Source: Paramecium tetraurelia
Lineage: Eukaryota > Ciliophora > Oligohymenophorea > Peniculida > Parameciidae
Reading direction: 5' to 3'
NCBI RefSeq assembly: GCF_000165425.1
Contig: NW_001799122.1
Span: 257,454-321,453, forward strand
Length of the DNA stretch: 64,000 nt
The position numbers were made by a program, and so were the translations under genes. Below, one piece after another: positions 22,308-35,552 of this stretch; the first letter of the stretch is position 1, and every line of letters begins with the position of its first letter. Below the pieces are notes generated by a model that made no database searches, was not told the origin of the DNA, and saw nothing but the letters and a program-made list of their open reading frames with translations.

Positions 22308-22657
22308 TCAATCAAACAAACCTCCCATATCAACATCTTCTTCAGGCTCTGGGTCCTTTGGTTTTTCAACTGCTTTTGGTGCTTCAGCTGGTTTAGCAGC
22401 AGCCTAAGTGGTTTAAGCAGCTGGGGCTGAGCCTTGTCCTCCTCCGACGGAGAGTAAACTGAGGATGTCCTTACCCTCGAAAGCTTTAACGAATGCGGCT
22501 GCCAATTATTTTGGAACATTGACTCCTGCCTGTAAATCATTTCAAATATGTGAAATACTTTTTTGGTCAATTTCTCAACATTGTCAGCTGTTAATGGAGT
22601 ATTTGAACCTGCCAATAGAAGTGCTGCATATGCTACTGCCTATGGTTATTGAGCCAT
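22308..22657 (-). CDS. RPLP1: 60S acidic ribosomal protein P1
   Basis: A 106-residue protein, ATG at 22657, TGA at 22308-22310, one 29-nt intron at 22530-22558. It shows VAYAALLLAGSNTPLTADNV, AGVNVPKQLAAAFVKAFEGK, DILSLLSVGGGQGSAP, an Ala-rich hinge and an acidic C-terminus ending EPEEDVDMGGLFD. P1 forms the ribosomal stalk with P0 and P2 and recruits translation GTPases. In most eukaryotes the tail reads close to D-D-M-G-F-G-L-F-D; here Phe-Gly is reduced to Gly, a small deviation worth noting. The gene is convergent with the SRRM1-like gene. Confidence 0.93.
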
Positions 22658-22802
22658 TATGTTTATAATTATATTTTTAAATTAAAAGATTTCCTTGTTT
22701 AATTAAATGCAAACACTTCTTATGTAAATAATATGAAAACTCACGTATTAATGTCCATTTAAAGTCCAATGCTATCTTTACCATGGCGGCATATTAATTT
22801 AT

Positions 22803-24334
<1,532 letters not shown>

Positions 24335-24438
24335 TTTGGTTTTTTAAGACATTAATAATATAATTATTAAACATTTAAATAAACTAGTGTAATCTTCATA
24401 GTAATATTAATTTAATAAGAATGATATCATTATTAATT

Positions 24439-26149
24439 TCAAAATATTAAATTCAAAGAATGTAAGATTTTACGTACAAATTGCATCCAAATATCATATC
24501 TCATTTTTGGAGTTTTCATTTTTGGTAATGGCAAAAACGTTGTTACTTTTTCATACAACTTTTCTGCTTTTCTAAATTTTTCTAATCTGCAAGTTCTTTT
24601 AATCTATTGATATTCCGTATTCTATTTCTTCATATCCTCAGCAATGGTTGATAATCTTTTGATAATTACCATCTTGTTTTTTATTTTGAACTAATCTGTT
24701 TCAATCGAGAATACTACTGGTGGAAGATAAGTCACTTCTCCGATGCCTCCAAAGCAAAAGATATTTGAGGCAAACACGCAACTACAATGACTCCATCTTT
24801 TGGTCATTAACCCTTATCTCTTTACTTGAATCCATTGACTTAAAATCAAATTGAATAACACAATTTCATTTTAATACTCCTATATTGCTTATGATCTACC
24901 TCCAATCAAAATCAAACTATCATTTATACACGCCATAGTATGATTATACCTCCCTTAAGGAGCTACTCCAATTCCCTAGACTCTCTCCCAACTTTACGGA
25001 GCTTATCCAGAGAAAACCAACCTCATCAAAGGAAATGAACCCAAAGATTTAGTTTTACCACCAAACAAATAAATAGTGTCTACATTTCTCTTAAAATCGA
25101 AGGCTTCACAAATGGCATGCTATGCTATTCCCTCATCAAAATATATCTTAGATCCTAACCACCTTCTGGAATCCAAAGAATACATCAGTGTATCATTTAA
25201 TAATTATTCACCAGAATCTAAACCACCTGTTATGATCATATATTTCCCCATATACAAAGCAGCCTTATGCTCTCTTCTGGGTTCAACAGATTCTAATGTG
25301 ATTGACCATTGATTGATTTGAGTATTAAAATAAGCAAGAGTTGAATAAACTTACCGTATTTTCATCTTATGGTCATAATAGCCACTTCCCCCAAAGACAA
25401 TCAGCATGTGTTTCCAGGCTATCATAGAATGATTCGTAACTTTCAAATTGATGTCTGATTGATGTAACTGCCATTCTTATTTTTCTAAATTGATAAACCT
25501 ATGTATTACTTATATCATAAGACCACAAATCACTGCTTAAACCTGCCCCACTCATTCCTCCGAAAACATAAACCTTATCTCTGATAACAGCTATTTGTGC
25601 TGACTCTCTTCTGCTAGGAATTGCATATGAATAAGCATTTAAAGCCTCTTCAAAAAAAGAGATGTTAGTTTCTTGTTTGTTTTTTGTTTAAGCTGGCATT
25701 TATTAAAGGTACATCAAATTTGAATAATCTTCTAAATTACTGCCCATTTGCCTCTCTAGATTTCTGACAGTGTATTGTTCTTTATTTGCTATTACCCTTT
25801 GATGACAATTAAATTTATTCCTCATATTGCTCATATCTCTCATTGTTATTGACATTTTAGTTTATTCTAATTCCAAAAAACTCTGCTAGATAAATTCCAA
25901 TTAGTATTTGTTAACTTAAAGTTTGTCTACTTTTTTCTCGGGAGATTTACTCGAAGTAACACACTTACTGAAATGCAGTGAAATATCTTCGAGAGTACTA
26001 TTTTCTATAGAAGGTAACAATAATTTGTTTTTTCTATTATCATGAATTCTTTGTTGACTATGGTATTCATCTCTTCTTAATTTGTTCAGAGTAACCTATT
26101 CAAAGTAAGGAGAATAGTTTGCTTCTGTCCTTTTAGAATCGTAATTCAT
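24439..26149 (-). CDS. Kelch-repeat protein
   Basis: A 561-residue protein, ATG at 26149, TGA at 24439-24441, with one 25-nt intron. The first 190 residues are low-complexity and helical. Kelch repeats follow: RDKVYVFGGMSGAGLSSDLW, MLIVFGGSGYYDHK, KYMIITGGLDSGEQLLNDTL, DTIYLFGGKTKSLGSFP, DSLILIGGRSQA and NIFCFGGIGEV, giving about six blades of a beta-propeller. Tetrahymena and Paramecium carry many such proteins, often in ubiquitin ligase or cytoskeletal complexes; the specific partner is unknown. The C-terminus is basic (KRTCRLEKFRKAEKLYEK). Its start lies 41 bp downstream of the prolidase stop on the same strand. Confidence 0.85.
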
Positions 26150-26190
26150 AAATTAAATTCATTCATTTTATATGATGATTACAATATTGT

Positions 26191-27685
26191 TCATTGAATT
26201 AATTTCCAATCCTCTCCCCTGATACATGCCTCTACTTATGCTATGGATCTTGGCACCAGATTTAGTATTTCAGGACCATTGGCTGTCAAAGCAATGTCAT
26301 CTTCCAATCTAACTCCACCCACATACATGAATTCTGAAATCTTTTCTTAATTCAAGAACCTGGCTTTGGTTTCATCTTTAAATGCCTCCTAAATTATGAA
26401 ATCAACAAAGTAGATGCCAGGTTCATTTGAAAATACCATTCCAACCTCTAAGTCTCTCCTAAATCTCAAAGATTACAACTCTATATTCATATATATATAC
26501 TTAATACCTGGAATTCTAGGAGGACATCCTTTGTTATATCCACCAACATCATGGGTTCTCATTCCCAACAAATGACCCAATCCATGACAGAAGAAGATCT
26601 TGCCAATTCTATTTTGCATTAATTCCTCTATTGTTCCTACCAATAAACCAGCATCCAATAGATGTTAAACAATTACTCTTTCAGCTAAAAAGTGCATGTC
26701 TCCCCAATTGACTCCCACTTTAAGAGATGCAAACACTTGTCTCTAAGCATCCAGTACTGCATTATAAATAATTGATTATTTCTCATCAAATTTGCCATTA
26801 CTTGGAAATGTGACAGTGATATCACTGTTATATCCATAATATCTTGCACCCATGTCTGTCAATATTAATTATTTGTCTTCAATTGTTTTGTCATTCTCAA
26901 TGTAATGTAATGTAGATCCTCCTGTTCCTGAGGCACAAATACATTCGTATGGTGTGAATCTACATCCACTGTAAACAAAATTGTGATATTTGAATAGAGC
27001 CTCCATTTGATACTCCTTATTTCCAACTCTGATTTTACGCATCACGTTCTCATGCGATTCACTTGCCAACAGAGCCACATATCTGAGTATTTCAATCTCT
27101 TAATCAGTCTTCGTTACTCTACACTCATTCAATGTCCAATACAACTCTTCCTCGTCCACCTTGTACTTTGAGAGATATGGGAATTAAGGATACGATGATA
27201 TCAATTTAGAGTCAGAATCTTATCCCTTGTATATGAATAATTTTGATGGTGCTCTTTTCTCAATCCATTATTCCAATTAATCAACGTACAACACATCGTC
27301 TAATCTGTATTTTTCTTTGATTTCTTCGTTACTGAAAACGACCATCCACATTTTATATGATTCAGGATATTTAGGTACAAAAACTGTCACTTTTCCTGAT
27401 TCCACTTCCAATATTCCATAACAATCCAGCAAGTCACATCCAAAGATATACTTGAAATTACTCTCTTGTTCCACTCGATATTATTAATCTAAAAGTTATT
27501 ATTACAATATTTTTACCATCATCATGTTTATCAATTGACTCCGCCCCTTTGAGAAATACAATACTGTTGTTTGCTTACTCTCCTAATTGTTTTTTGAAGA
27601 AATCTAGAAATTTCTTTCTGAGGTTTGAATGAAAATCATGGGGAACAGGGTACTCTTTTGGCAATGGGATTGGATTCTAGTCCAT
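26191..27685 (-). CDS. PEPD: Xaa-Pro dipeptidase (prolidase)
   Basis: A 479-residue protein with introns 27489-27516 (28 nt) and 26481-26507 (27 nt); ATG at 27685, TGA at 26191-26193. The pita-bread catalytic domain shows ICASGTGGSTLHY, the metal-binding pair in LTDMGARYYGYNSDITVTFP, FFCHGLGHLLGMRTHDVGG with the ligand His, FSNEPGIYFVD with the ligand Glu and GGVRLEDDIALT with the last Glu. All five expected metal ligands of PEPD are in place. The N-terminal half is the usual creatinase-N domain. The enzyme splits dipeptides with C-terminal Pro and is cytosolic. The second intron falls just after the GGYNKGCPP region. Confidence 0.95.
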
Positions 27686-27719
27686 ATTTTAATATTATTT
27701 TTAATAATACATCATTGAT

Positions 27720-28816
27720 TATTAATTCTTTCTCAAATTTAATTTCCTATTGTAACAAATCCTTTAATTAATTTAAGGAATTATCGAATCTAAATATCGT
27801 GTATCTTTCTCGCTTTTAATTTGGTTTAAAGGGGGCTCAACCTATTGTTTGTACATTACTTCGAGGTCGATATCTTCAAAAAAATGTCGAAGGATTTCGG
27901 CAGCTCGCTTAAACCCTAGACAATTTTAAACATGAATGAAACTCTCTATTATGAAAGCCATTTTCAGTTAATCTTTCTATCAAGTCAACTGCCTTTTAAC
28001 TCAACATTTAAAAAATTCAAAACTAAAACAGTCTCTTATCTGCTGCTAATACAAATGGAACACAATGGGTCCACATATATCTAATTAATTAGAATTCCCT
28101 ATGTAATTTTAGACACTTATTTAAAATGAATATCAAACTACACAATCATAGGGCCTTTGTGAGATTAATATTTCAGGTGCAATATACTCTGGCTTTTTCA
28201 AAAGCTGTATAAGAATAATAAATGACTATTCTGCTTCTCTATAATCTAACCAAATTTATATTGAATAAACCAAAGTCTGCCAATTTGATATGTCCAAATT
28301 AATCCAATAAAATAATTATTCTAGTTCTAAATCTCAATATATAATTCTTTTTTCCTGCAGATAATTTGAATGCTAAAATTAATTCATCTGCATAAAATCT
28401 GCTCTTTCTTTTGAAAACTACACATTTCCCTTCAATGCAAAAAAAGTCAACCATCATTAAAGAATTCTGTTCAAAAAAAACATAATTTTATTTTCAAAAG
28501 TAAAATAATGTTTTATTCAAAAAGGACTTTGTGTTTACTACAAAATCATAATTTTCTAATTCTTTTTGTCAATATTTATTTATTGGAAAATACCACTTCT
28601 TTATGATGGGTTCTGCTAATAAGACTTTCCATAATGCTCCTGCAACAAATACCTAATGATACAAATTAGTACTACTTTGTTAAATGTGAAATTTTCAAGT
28701 TAGTAAGTTATTTCCTCTTCCTTTTTTCCCTCAGATGCTTAATCTTGTATTGGACTAGCATTCCTTATATTGTCTTCCTATTTATCTTCTTCTAAAATCC
28801 CAAAACATATACCCAT
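27720..28816 (-). pseudogene. AGC-family protein kinase pseudogene
   Basis: The minus strand carries the order of an AGC kinase (Akt/S6K/SGK type) but broken across frames. From 28816: MGICFGILEEDKQED, FTFNKVV, remains of the glycine loop (AGALWKVLLAEP), RKSRFYADELILAF, then LLDQFGHIKLADFGLF, PEYIAPEILISQRPYD and the C-tail EPPLNQIKSEKDTRY. The catalytic HRD loop is lost: the stretch before LLDQFGHIKL reads ILRFRTR. Frames must be changed several times and a TGA falls where 'V-D-W-Y-S-L-G' expects Trp. Small introns do not repair this. It is therefore a decayed host gene, plausibly one copy of a duplicate pair left after genome duplication. Its old start lies 27 bp from the divergent MAPK start. 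Confidence 0.75.
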
Positions 28817-28843
28817 TTTTAATTAATTAAATAATAAATACAT

Positions 28844-30093
<1,250 letters not shown>

Positions 30094-30267
30094 ATTTATA
30101 TAGATCTATCAAGAATAATTATAAATAACTTTATTTTCCACTAATATTTTTACCTATTTTTAACAAAACCAATAAATTTGAATTGAACTGTTTAATTAAT
30201 TGTTTCGTTTTGAATTTAGAGAACTGTATTTATATTAATAGAATCTAAATATCAACTTTTAGAGAAT

Positions 30268-30646
30268 TCATCTCACTTTTGATGACACCTTTGAGAACCC
30301 GTAAAGATTTGCAGAATTTCTTGCTATTACAACGTTACTTTTTTCATTTTTAAAATAATTTAATGTAATTGAGAATGTTTTCTTTTCATTGGCTTTTGTC
30401 GTACTTGAGTTTAAAAAATCAAAAGCTGACAATCTTCCAGTGCTATTTCTACAACTGTTCGCATTTTTGGTGTTGATAGTTGGTTTTTCTAATGCATACA
30501 ATAATTCTTAATTAATGTATAATGTTACTTTAAGAGATATCAAATTGATTTTCACTTACTTGTTTTTCTGATTTAGATGAGACTTCCTCCACATCATTAG
30601 TGATTGGCTTCAAAGCTAGATTTAACAATTATGGTTTTTTAATCAT
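30268..30646 (-). CDS. Small hypothetical protein
   Basis: A 118-residue model, ATG at 30646 (MIKKPQLLNLALKPITND), TGA at 30268-30270, one 22-nt intron at 30507-30528. It is basic and Ser/Asn-rich (INTKNANSCRNSTGRLSAFD; NYFKNEKSNVV). The intron joins two good frames and makes the total divisible by three. It lies 55 bp downstream of the next coiled-coil gene on the same strand and could be its 3' part, but a TGA at 30702-30704 separates them and no GT donor lies just before that stop. No family recognised. Confidence 0.5.
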
Positions 30647-30701
30647 AAATTTATTAAATAAAAACTATAAACTTTTACCGAAAGAATAGTTATAATAAAA
30701 T

Positions 30702-31371
30702 TCATTGTTAATATAGCATTTGTCTTAATCTTTAGATTTCTTCGTTTTTTTATCTTAGTTAATCTTGTGATTCTAATAATTCATCATTCAAGAATAAATT
30801 ATGTTCAATTAGTAGTTTGTTCTCTCTTTTGTAATTTTCAAGAATTATTTTAGTTTTCGCTAAAACCTTCTTTAAATCAGAAGATGTAAATGATTATTTC
30901 TTCTGCTAATGACCTTTTAATAGAAAGGCTAGATTTTATGATTCCTTCATCTTTTGGTTTTGTTTATTCATCTATTGAAGCTTCTCAGCCAACCTTTTAG
31001 TTTTGCACACAACATCAACTAAGAGGATTATTATGTTTTATACTAATGTATTTGTCCTTAATTGGTTTTTTATCGACTTCATCAGTCAACACACTTTGGC
31101 CATCTGCTGTCTAAGATCGGACCTAACTTGAGTCATTTTTGTTTGGAAAGTAGGAATTGTTGGCCTTTTAATTTAAAATGCTATTTGAACTATTGATGGT
31201 TGTGAGATATGACTTTAATCCTTTAGAACTACGTATTAATAATAATACATTACACTACCTCTTATCCAAGTTGAAATTATCGAGAGAAAACCTATGTACA
31301 CCGACATCATTTTTTTTATTTAAATAATGCAGGGAAGTAGACTGTTGTAAAGGGCTTCGAGCTTCATCCAT
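30702..31371 (-). CDS. Coiled-coil protein, unknown
   Basis: A model of 205 residues, ATG at 31371 (MDEARSPLQQSTSLHYLNKK), TGA at 30702-30704, with a 25-nt intron at 31019-31043 and a probable 27-nt intron at 31229-31255 (length 3n, so its use cannot be told from frame alone). The N-terminal half is polar and Ser/Asn-rich. The C-terminal half is a coiled coil: TKRLAEKLQQMNKQNQKMKE, KTKIILENYKRENKLLIEHN and a Gln/Arg end. The N-terminal coiled coil plus small following gene recall shugoshin or SMC-linker proteins only in form. Function unknown. Confidence 0.6.
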
Positions 31372-31396
31372 TTAATGAGACCTTTTTCTTCCCTGA

Positions 31397-31752
31397 CAAT
31401 TCAAATATTTTTCGTAAAGATTCAAAAAATTATCCTATCGAAGAGGTGTTCGTTATTAGTAGGAATCTTTGTATGAATATTTCGATGCAGCTCTTCATTA
31501 TCAAATTGAATTTACTTAGGAGTGTTTTATTGGCTCACTTAAGTCTTCATTAAATAATGAAATTAATGAATTGTAAATCAAATTAATAAGCACATCATTT
31601 ATTCCTAAAATTACACTAGGTAATACTGCTTTATTCTTGTTTCAATACTATGCAACTATACGATTCTATCAGAAAAATACAATATGCCTCTATTCCATTT
31701 AATGCAGAAATAGTTAATCTAAAGATGTGAATATCAAATAAATGATTGATTG
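31397..31752 (+). pseudogene. Possible degenerate gene remnant
   Basis: A plus-strand frame open from 31397 to TGA 31750-31752 has no ATG start and reads protein-like text (ESLYEYFDAALHYQIEF; IKLISTSFIPKITLGNTALF). Another frame just upstream (GFELHPFNETFFFPDNSNIF) seems to be its earlier part but is out of register, and the frame continues after the TGA as IRRDLIQILQLIILRKLKD. No small intron joins these well, so an eroded gene is the best reading. It overlaps the 5' end region of the minus-strand coiled-coil gene. Confidence 0.35.
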
Positions 31753-32298
31753 AAAGATTAGACGAGATTTGATATAAATCCTTTAGTTGATTATATTAAG
31801 AAAGTTAAAGGATTTATTCATATATATAAAACTAACAGGAATATTATCTGAAAATAATTATAAGCTTATGATTAAATGTTGATTATTATCTAAATCTTAT
31901 AAGAAATAACAATACTATTATTTAGGAGAGTCAAAGTAGAAGGATCAAACCTTAACTGTTATTGAGTGCTAAATCTTCAAAAAAAAAGTAACGCTAATAT
32001 TGTGATAATAAATGGAACATCTATCATTTAACTAACCTATCAAATAATCATATTATATATCGTATGTAGGAATCAAAGAATCAAGGAGACAAATGATAGA
32101 GTAATTACAATAGCACATTCGCATTTATCTATAGTACTGTAATAATTTATTGATTGATGATAAATATATTTGAAAGTGTATCGAATAATAAAATCTTCTT
32201 AATAATAATTTTGTCTTTATGAAGTATCATCTAAAGATAAATAACAAATTATTAATAATTTGTTCTGTAATTTTTGTTAAACATATATATTATTAATT
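31753..32298. other. Intergenic, AT-rich
   Basis: About 545 bp before the exonuclease gene. Apart from the possible remnant running in from the left, I see only A/T-rich sequence. The promoter of the exonuclease gene should lie near its right end. Confidence 0.45.
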
Positions 32299-33665
32299 AT
32301 GATTTAAAATGATGAGAAGGTAGAATATCCTTGGGATTGTGTACTTTGTAGTTAATAAAATGCTTACTTTCTGAGAAAGTGTTAACATTGTGGAACCGTG
32401 AAGTAGCAATTCTGTCAATAAATGAAATTTGATTGTATTTACTAAATATAATTTAAGATCTATAAAATGATAATTAAGCATTTTCAGAGATCAATATCAT
32501 AGATTTTGAATGTAATCGAGTAGAAGATAGAAGAGAAATCTTGGAATTGCTTATATGTAAATTAAAGCTATCAGAGTCTGATTACAAAGTTGTCTTCTCC
32601 AAGCAACTAATTATTAAGCCGTATTTGATACCTCTTATCCAAAACCCAGAGTATAGCTCTATTACATAGGAATAAGCTGATTAAGGTGTTCCATTTTAAC
32701 AAACCTTTTAATATTTGTCTGGAGATATATATATATTTGAGAATAATGAGAAGGCTAAGATCTATTAAGAATAATGTTAATATCTCAATTTGTAGTGCCC
32801 AATAACAAAATACATCGAGCTTAGAAGAGTGTTCCCTAATTCTAATGGGTTATTAACATTAAATGCCATGATGAAAGAATTGAAAATACCATATTAATGT
32901 ATAAATCTTTTAAAATTACTTAGCTGATTGTTTTGCTTTGGCAGAGGTTGTAAGTGAACTACTGGAGAGAGCCTATAAATTTGAGTTAAATATGTTGCAG
33001 ACTTTGAAATTTCCAATACCAGAAGAGGAAGCTAGACTCTAAGGGTTTGATAATATCATCATCCTTGATTTTGAAGCTACATGTGTCAGAGAATCAGATA
33101 AGAAATACCTGTAAGAAATAATAGAGTTTCCAGCACAAGTTTATAATGTTTAAGAAAGAAAAGTTAAAAAAGAGTTTTAGAAGTATATAAAACCAGTTGA
33201 AAACCCTATTTTAAGTGATTTTTGCACAGAACTAACAGGCATAACTTAATAATAAGTAGATGAAGGAATTCTACTTGATTAAGCAATTAATGAATTTATT
33301 GAATTTAAATAAGGATTGTAAAAATGCTGTATATTAACTTGTGGAGATTATGATTTGCATTTACTTAAAAAAGAGGCAGCTAGAAAAGGAATCCCTATTT
33401 CAAGAGAATTACAATATTATATAAATATAAAAAAGGGTAAAATATTTATTTATTAAAAGTATTTCCTAAAAGCTTGAGAAATCCAAAAGATCCAAAGGAT
33501 CCCTGTATGGTAGAAATGTTAAAACTTTGTGGACTAGATTTGTTAGGGAGACATCATAGTGGAATTGATGATGTGAAGAATATCACAAGAATTGTTCACT
33601 ATTTAATAAATGAAAAGAACTTTTAATTCGACGAGAGGATGGTATCTTATACTTTCAAACTCTGA
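32299..33665 (+). CDS. ERI1-type 3'-5' exonuclease with RanBP2 zinc finger and a second, degenerate exonuclease-like domain
   Basis: A 431-residue protein with introns 32435-32457, 32899-32923 and 33437-33459. Residues 1-35 hold a RanBP2-type zinc finger: W-D-C-V-L-C, N, and C-Q-H-C with correct spacing. The C-terminal half is an ERI1/3'hExo-like DEDDh nuclease: IIILDFEATCV, EIIEFPAQVYNV, KPVENPILSDFC, LTGITQQQVDE, ILTCGDYDLHLLKKEA and HHSGIDDVKNI. The middle 180 residues repeat the same layout weakly: IDFECNRVEDRREILEL, IIKPYLIPLIQ, SITQEQADQGVPF, SGDIYIFEN and FALAEVVSELLERA. ERI1 trims histone mRNA and 5.8S rRNA ends and limits siRNAs. A role in small-RNA turnover is plausible here (inference). 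Confidence 0.85.
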
Positions 33666-33940
33666 TCTTGACAATTTATATTGTTTATTACAAGTTTATT
33701 ACAATTTTAAACCATACTTTATAATTGTAATATTAGTTAGTCTTTATAATCTCTAAAATAGAGTATCAATTTGAAGAGCAATTGAATATGATTGCATTTT
33801 CATCATTTAGGAAATGGCTTCTTCTCTATAAATCTAAGGGGAGAGATATAGCTAAATATACTATTCCAAAATAAAGTATAATTCAATTATTTTAATTCTT
33901 AATATTTGTTATAAGGAATAATATTTTAATAGCTATTGAA
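33666..33940. other. Gap with an open frame upstream of the RPA1-like gene
   Basis: A frame open from ATG 33771-33773 region (MIAFSSFRKWLLLYKSKG) reads into the RPA1-like start. I chose the later ATG because homology to RPA1 begins there; this stretch may instead be an N-terminal extension or simply leader DNA. Confidence 0.3.
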
Positions 33941-35457
33941 ATGCAATCTACTCAAGGAACAATTGATTAAATGCTAAAAAATAAAAACATTCCATTGCAT
34001 GTCCAAATTCTAAATGTTTTAGAATGTGAAAGATTTGATAAATTTATTTTATAAAAATGTGAAATACATGATGGGATTAAGTCTTTAAATATTTATCTAA
34101 TATTAAATGAATGTTTAAGCTAATAGGAAGTTAAAGACTAAAAGCCTATTATTGAAATTGAGGATTATAGATTGTAAAATGGTTTTGTAGTGGTTGGGAA
34201 ATATAAGGAAGGTATGAATAATAATGTTTATGATCTTAGTTACATGCTTACCCTACAAATAATCAGGTATCAAATTTGAAGAAGGGGCTCAAGATTTGAT
34301 GGAATTGAACAAATTTTCAGATTTAATCAAAGATAATTGTTATAATATAAAAGCTACTTTATAAGATTAAGCTGAGAATCTATCTTTTGATGGTACAAAA
34401 TACTTAATTTTAACATTAAATGATTCTTTAAGTCCCAAATCAATCAAAGGCCTAATATTTATTAATGTAGTAGGAATGGATGCTTATTCAGAATTTAAAA
34501 GTTTGCTTGTAAATTAAGTAGAATATATTTTTGAGAACGTGAGAGTTGGCCTATATAAAAATCAAAATAGAATATATTTTAATAACACAACTAAAATAAA
34601 AGTCATACCTTCTTCAATTTAATGGATTAAGTTCAATGATATTAAATTTCAAATGATTGGAAAAAATTGTAATTTAGTAGGTTATATTTACAAGATTGAT
34701 CAATTAAAATAAATCTCTGCTAACCTTAAAATGAGGAAACTTACTATTTTTGATATGGATAAAAACAAAGTAAAGATAGTTGTATGGGGTTAATTAGCTG
34801 AAAAGTTGGATTTACAAGAAAAAACAACCTTAGGGTTTCTGAATTTGGTTGTTAAAGAATATTAAAACAAAATTCAGCTCCAGTTAAATTATAAAACAAG
34901 AATCATTTCTAATATAACTAGTTATATTTAAATATAGAATTTTAGTGAATAAATTGATTCAATTGATAAGAAATCCAATTTTTATAAGATGCCCGTTTCA
35001 GATCTAAAGAGCATTCAAAGTGAATTTAAATAAAATTCTGATCTTAATTTTATTAAATACTATAGAATTACAAGCTCTATTTTCAGCATTTAAGAGGTTG
35101 ATTCAATCGTAGCTGGAAACAAAAATTTATAGCTTCAACTGATCCTAGGAGACGAACTTCAAATTGATTTGGTAGTAAGAGTTAGTGAGAACAAATTCAT
35201 AAAAAGGATTTTAAGTAAATATATTCAAAAAAGTTAGGTTTGAATAATGACGATCTAAAAGTATTGGAAGAGAACACTTAGAAATTTGACAAAAACAAAT
35301 TATTAAAGAAGCTTAGAATAAAGTTTTTGATTTCATTATAATTGGACAGAATGTCGAAGTAAAAAATGAAATAAAACCAATATTTAAAATGGTTAAGATT
35401 ATGTCAAATGAAGATAAGATCGTTGATGAAATTTAAAAAAAGATTAAGCTAAATTGA
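33941..35457 (+). CDS. RPA1-like single-strand DNA-binding protein, with an unresolved frame break near its end
   Basis: About 480 residues. Start MQSTQGTIDQMLKNKNIPLH and the following ILNVLECERFDKF resemble the RPA70 N-terminal OB domain. Later blocks fit RPA1 OB folds: FNDIKFQMIGKNCNLVGYIY, then MRKLTIFDMDKNKVKIVVWG and AEKLDLQEK. Introns: 28 nt beginning at about 34213 and 23 nt beginning at about 35216 (GTAAATATATTC). RPA1 coats single-stranded DNA in replication, repair and recombination; ciliates also have RPA1-like telomerase partners. The C-terminal text FIIIGQNVEVKNEIKP to TGA 35455-35457 is in a different frame from the text before it; no standard intron fixes this, so it may be an assembly error, an odd intron or early decay. 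Confidence 0.65.
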
Positions 35458-35552
35458 TATATTTAATTTCAAAATATATATTAATAAATATTTCGATTAC
35501 CTATTAAGAAATTGATAACTTGATTTTAATTATTAATTTATATTAAAATAAA

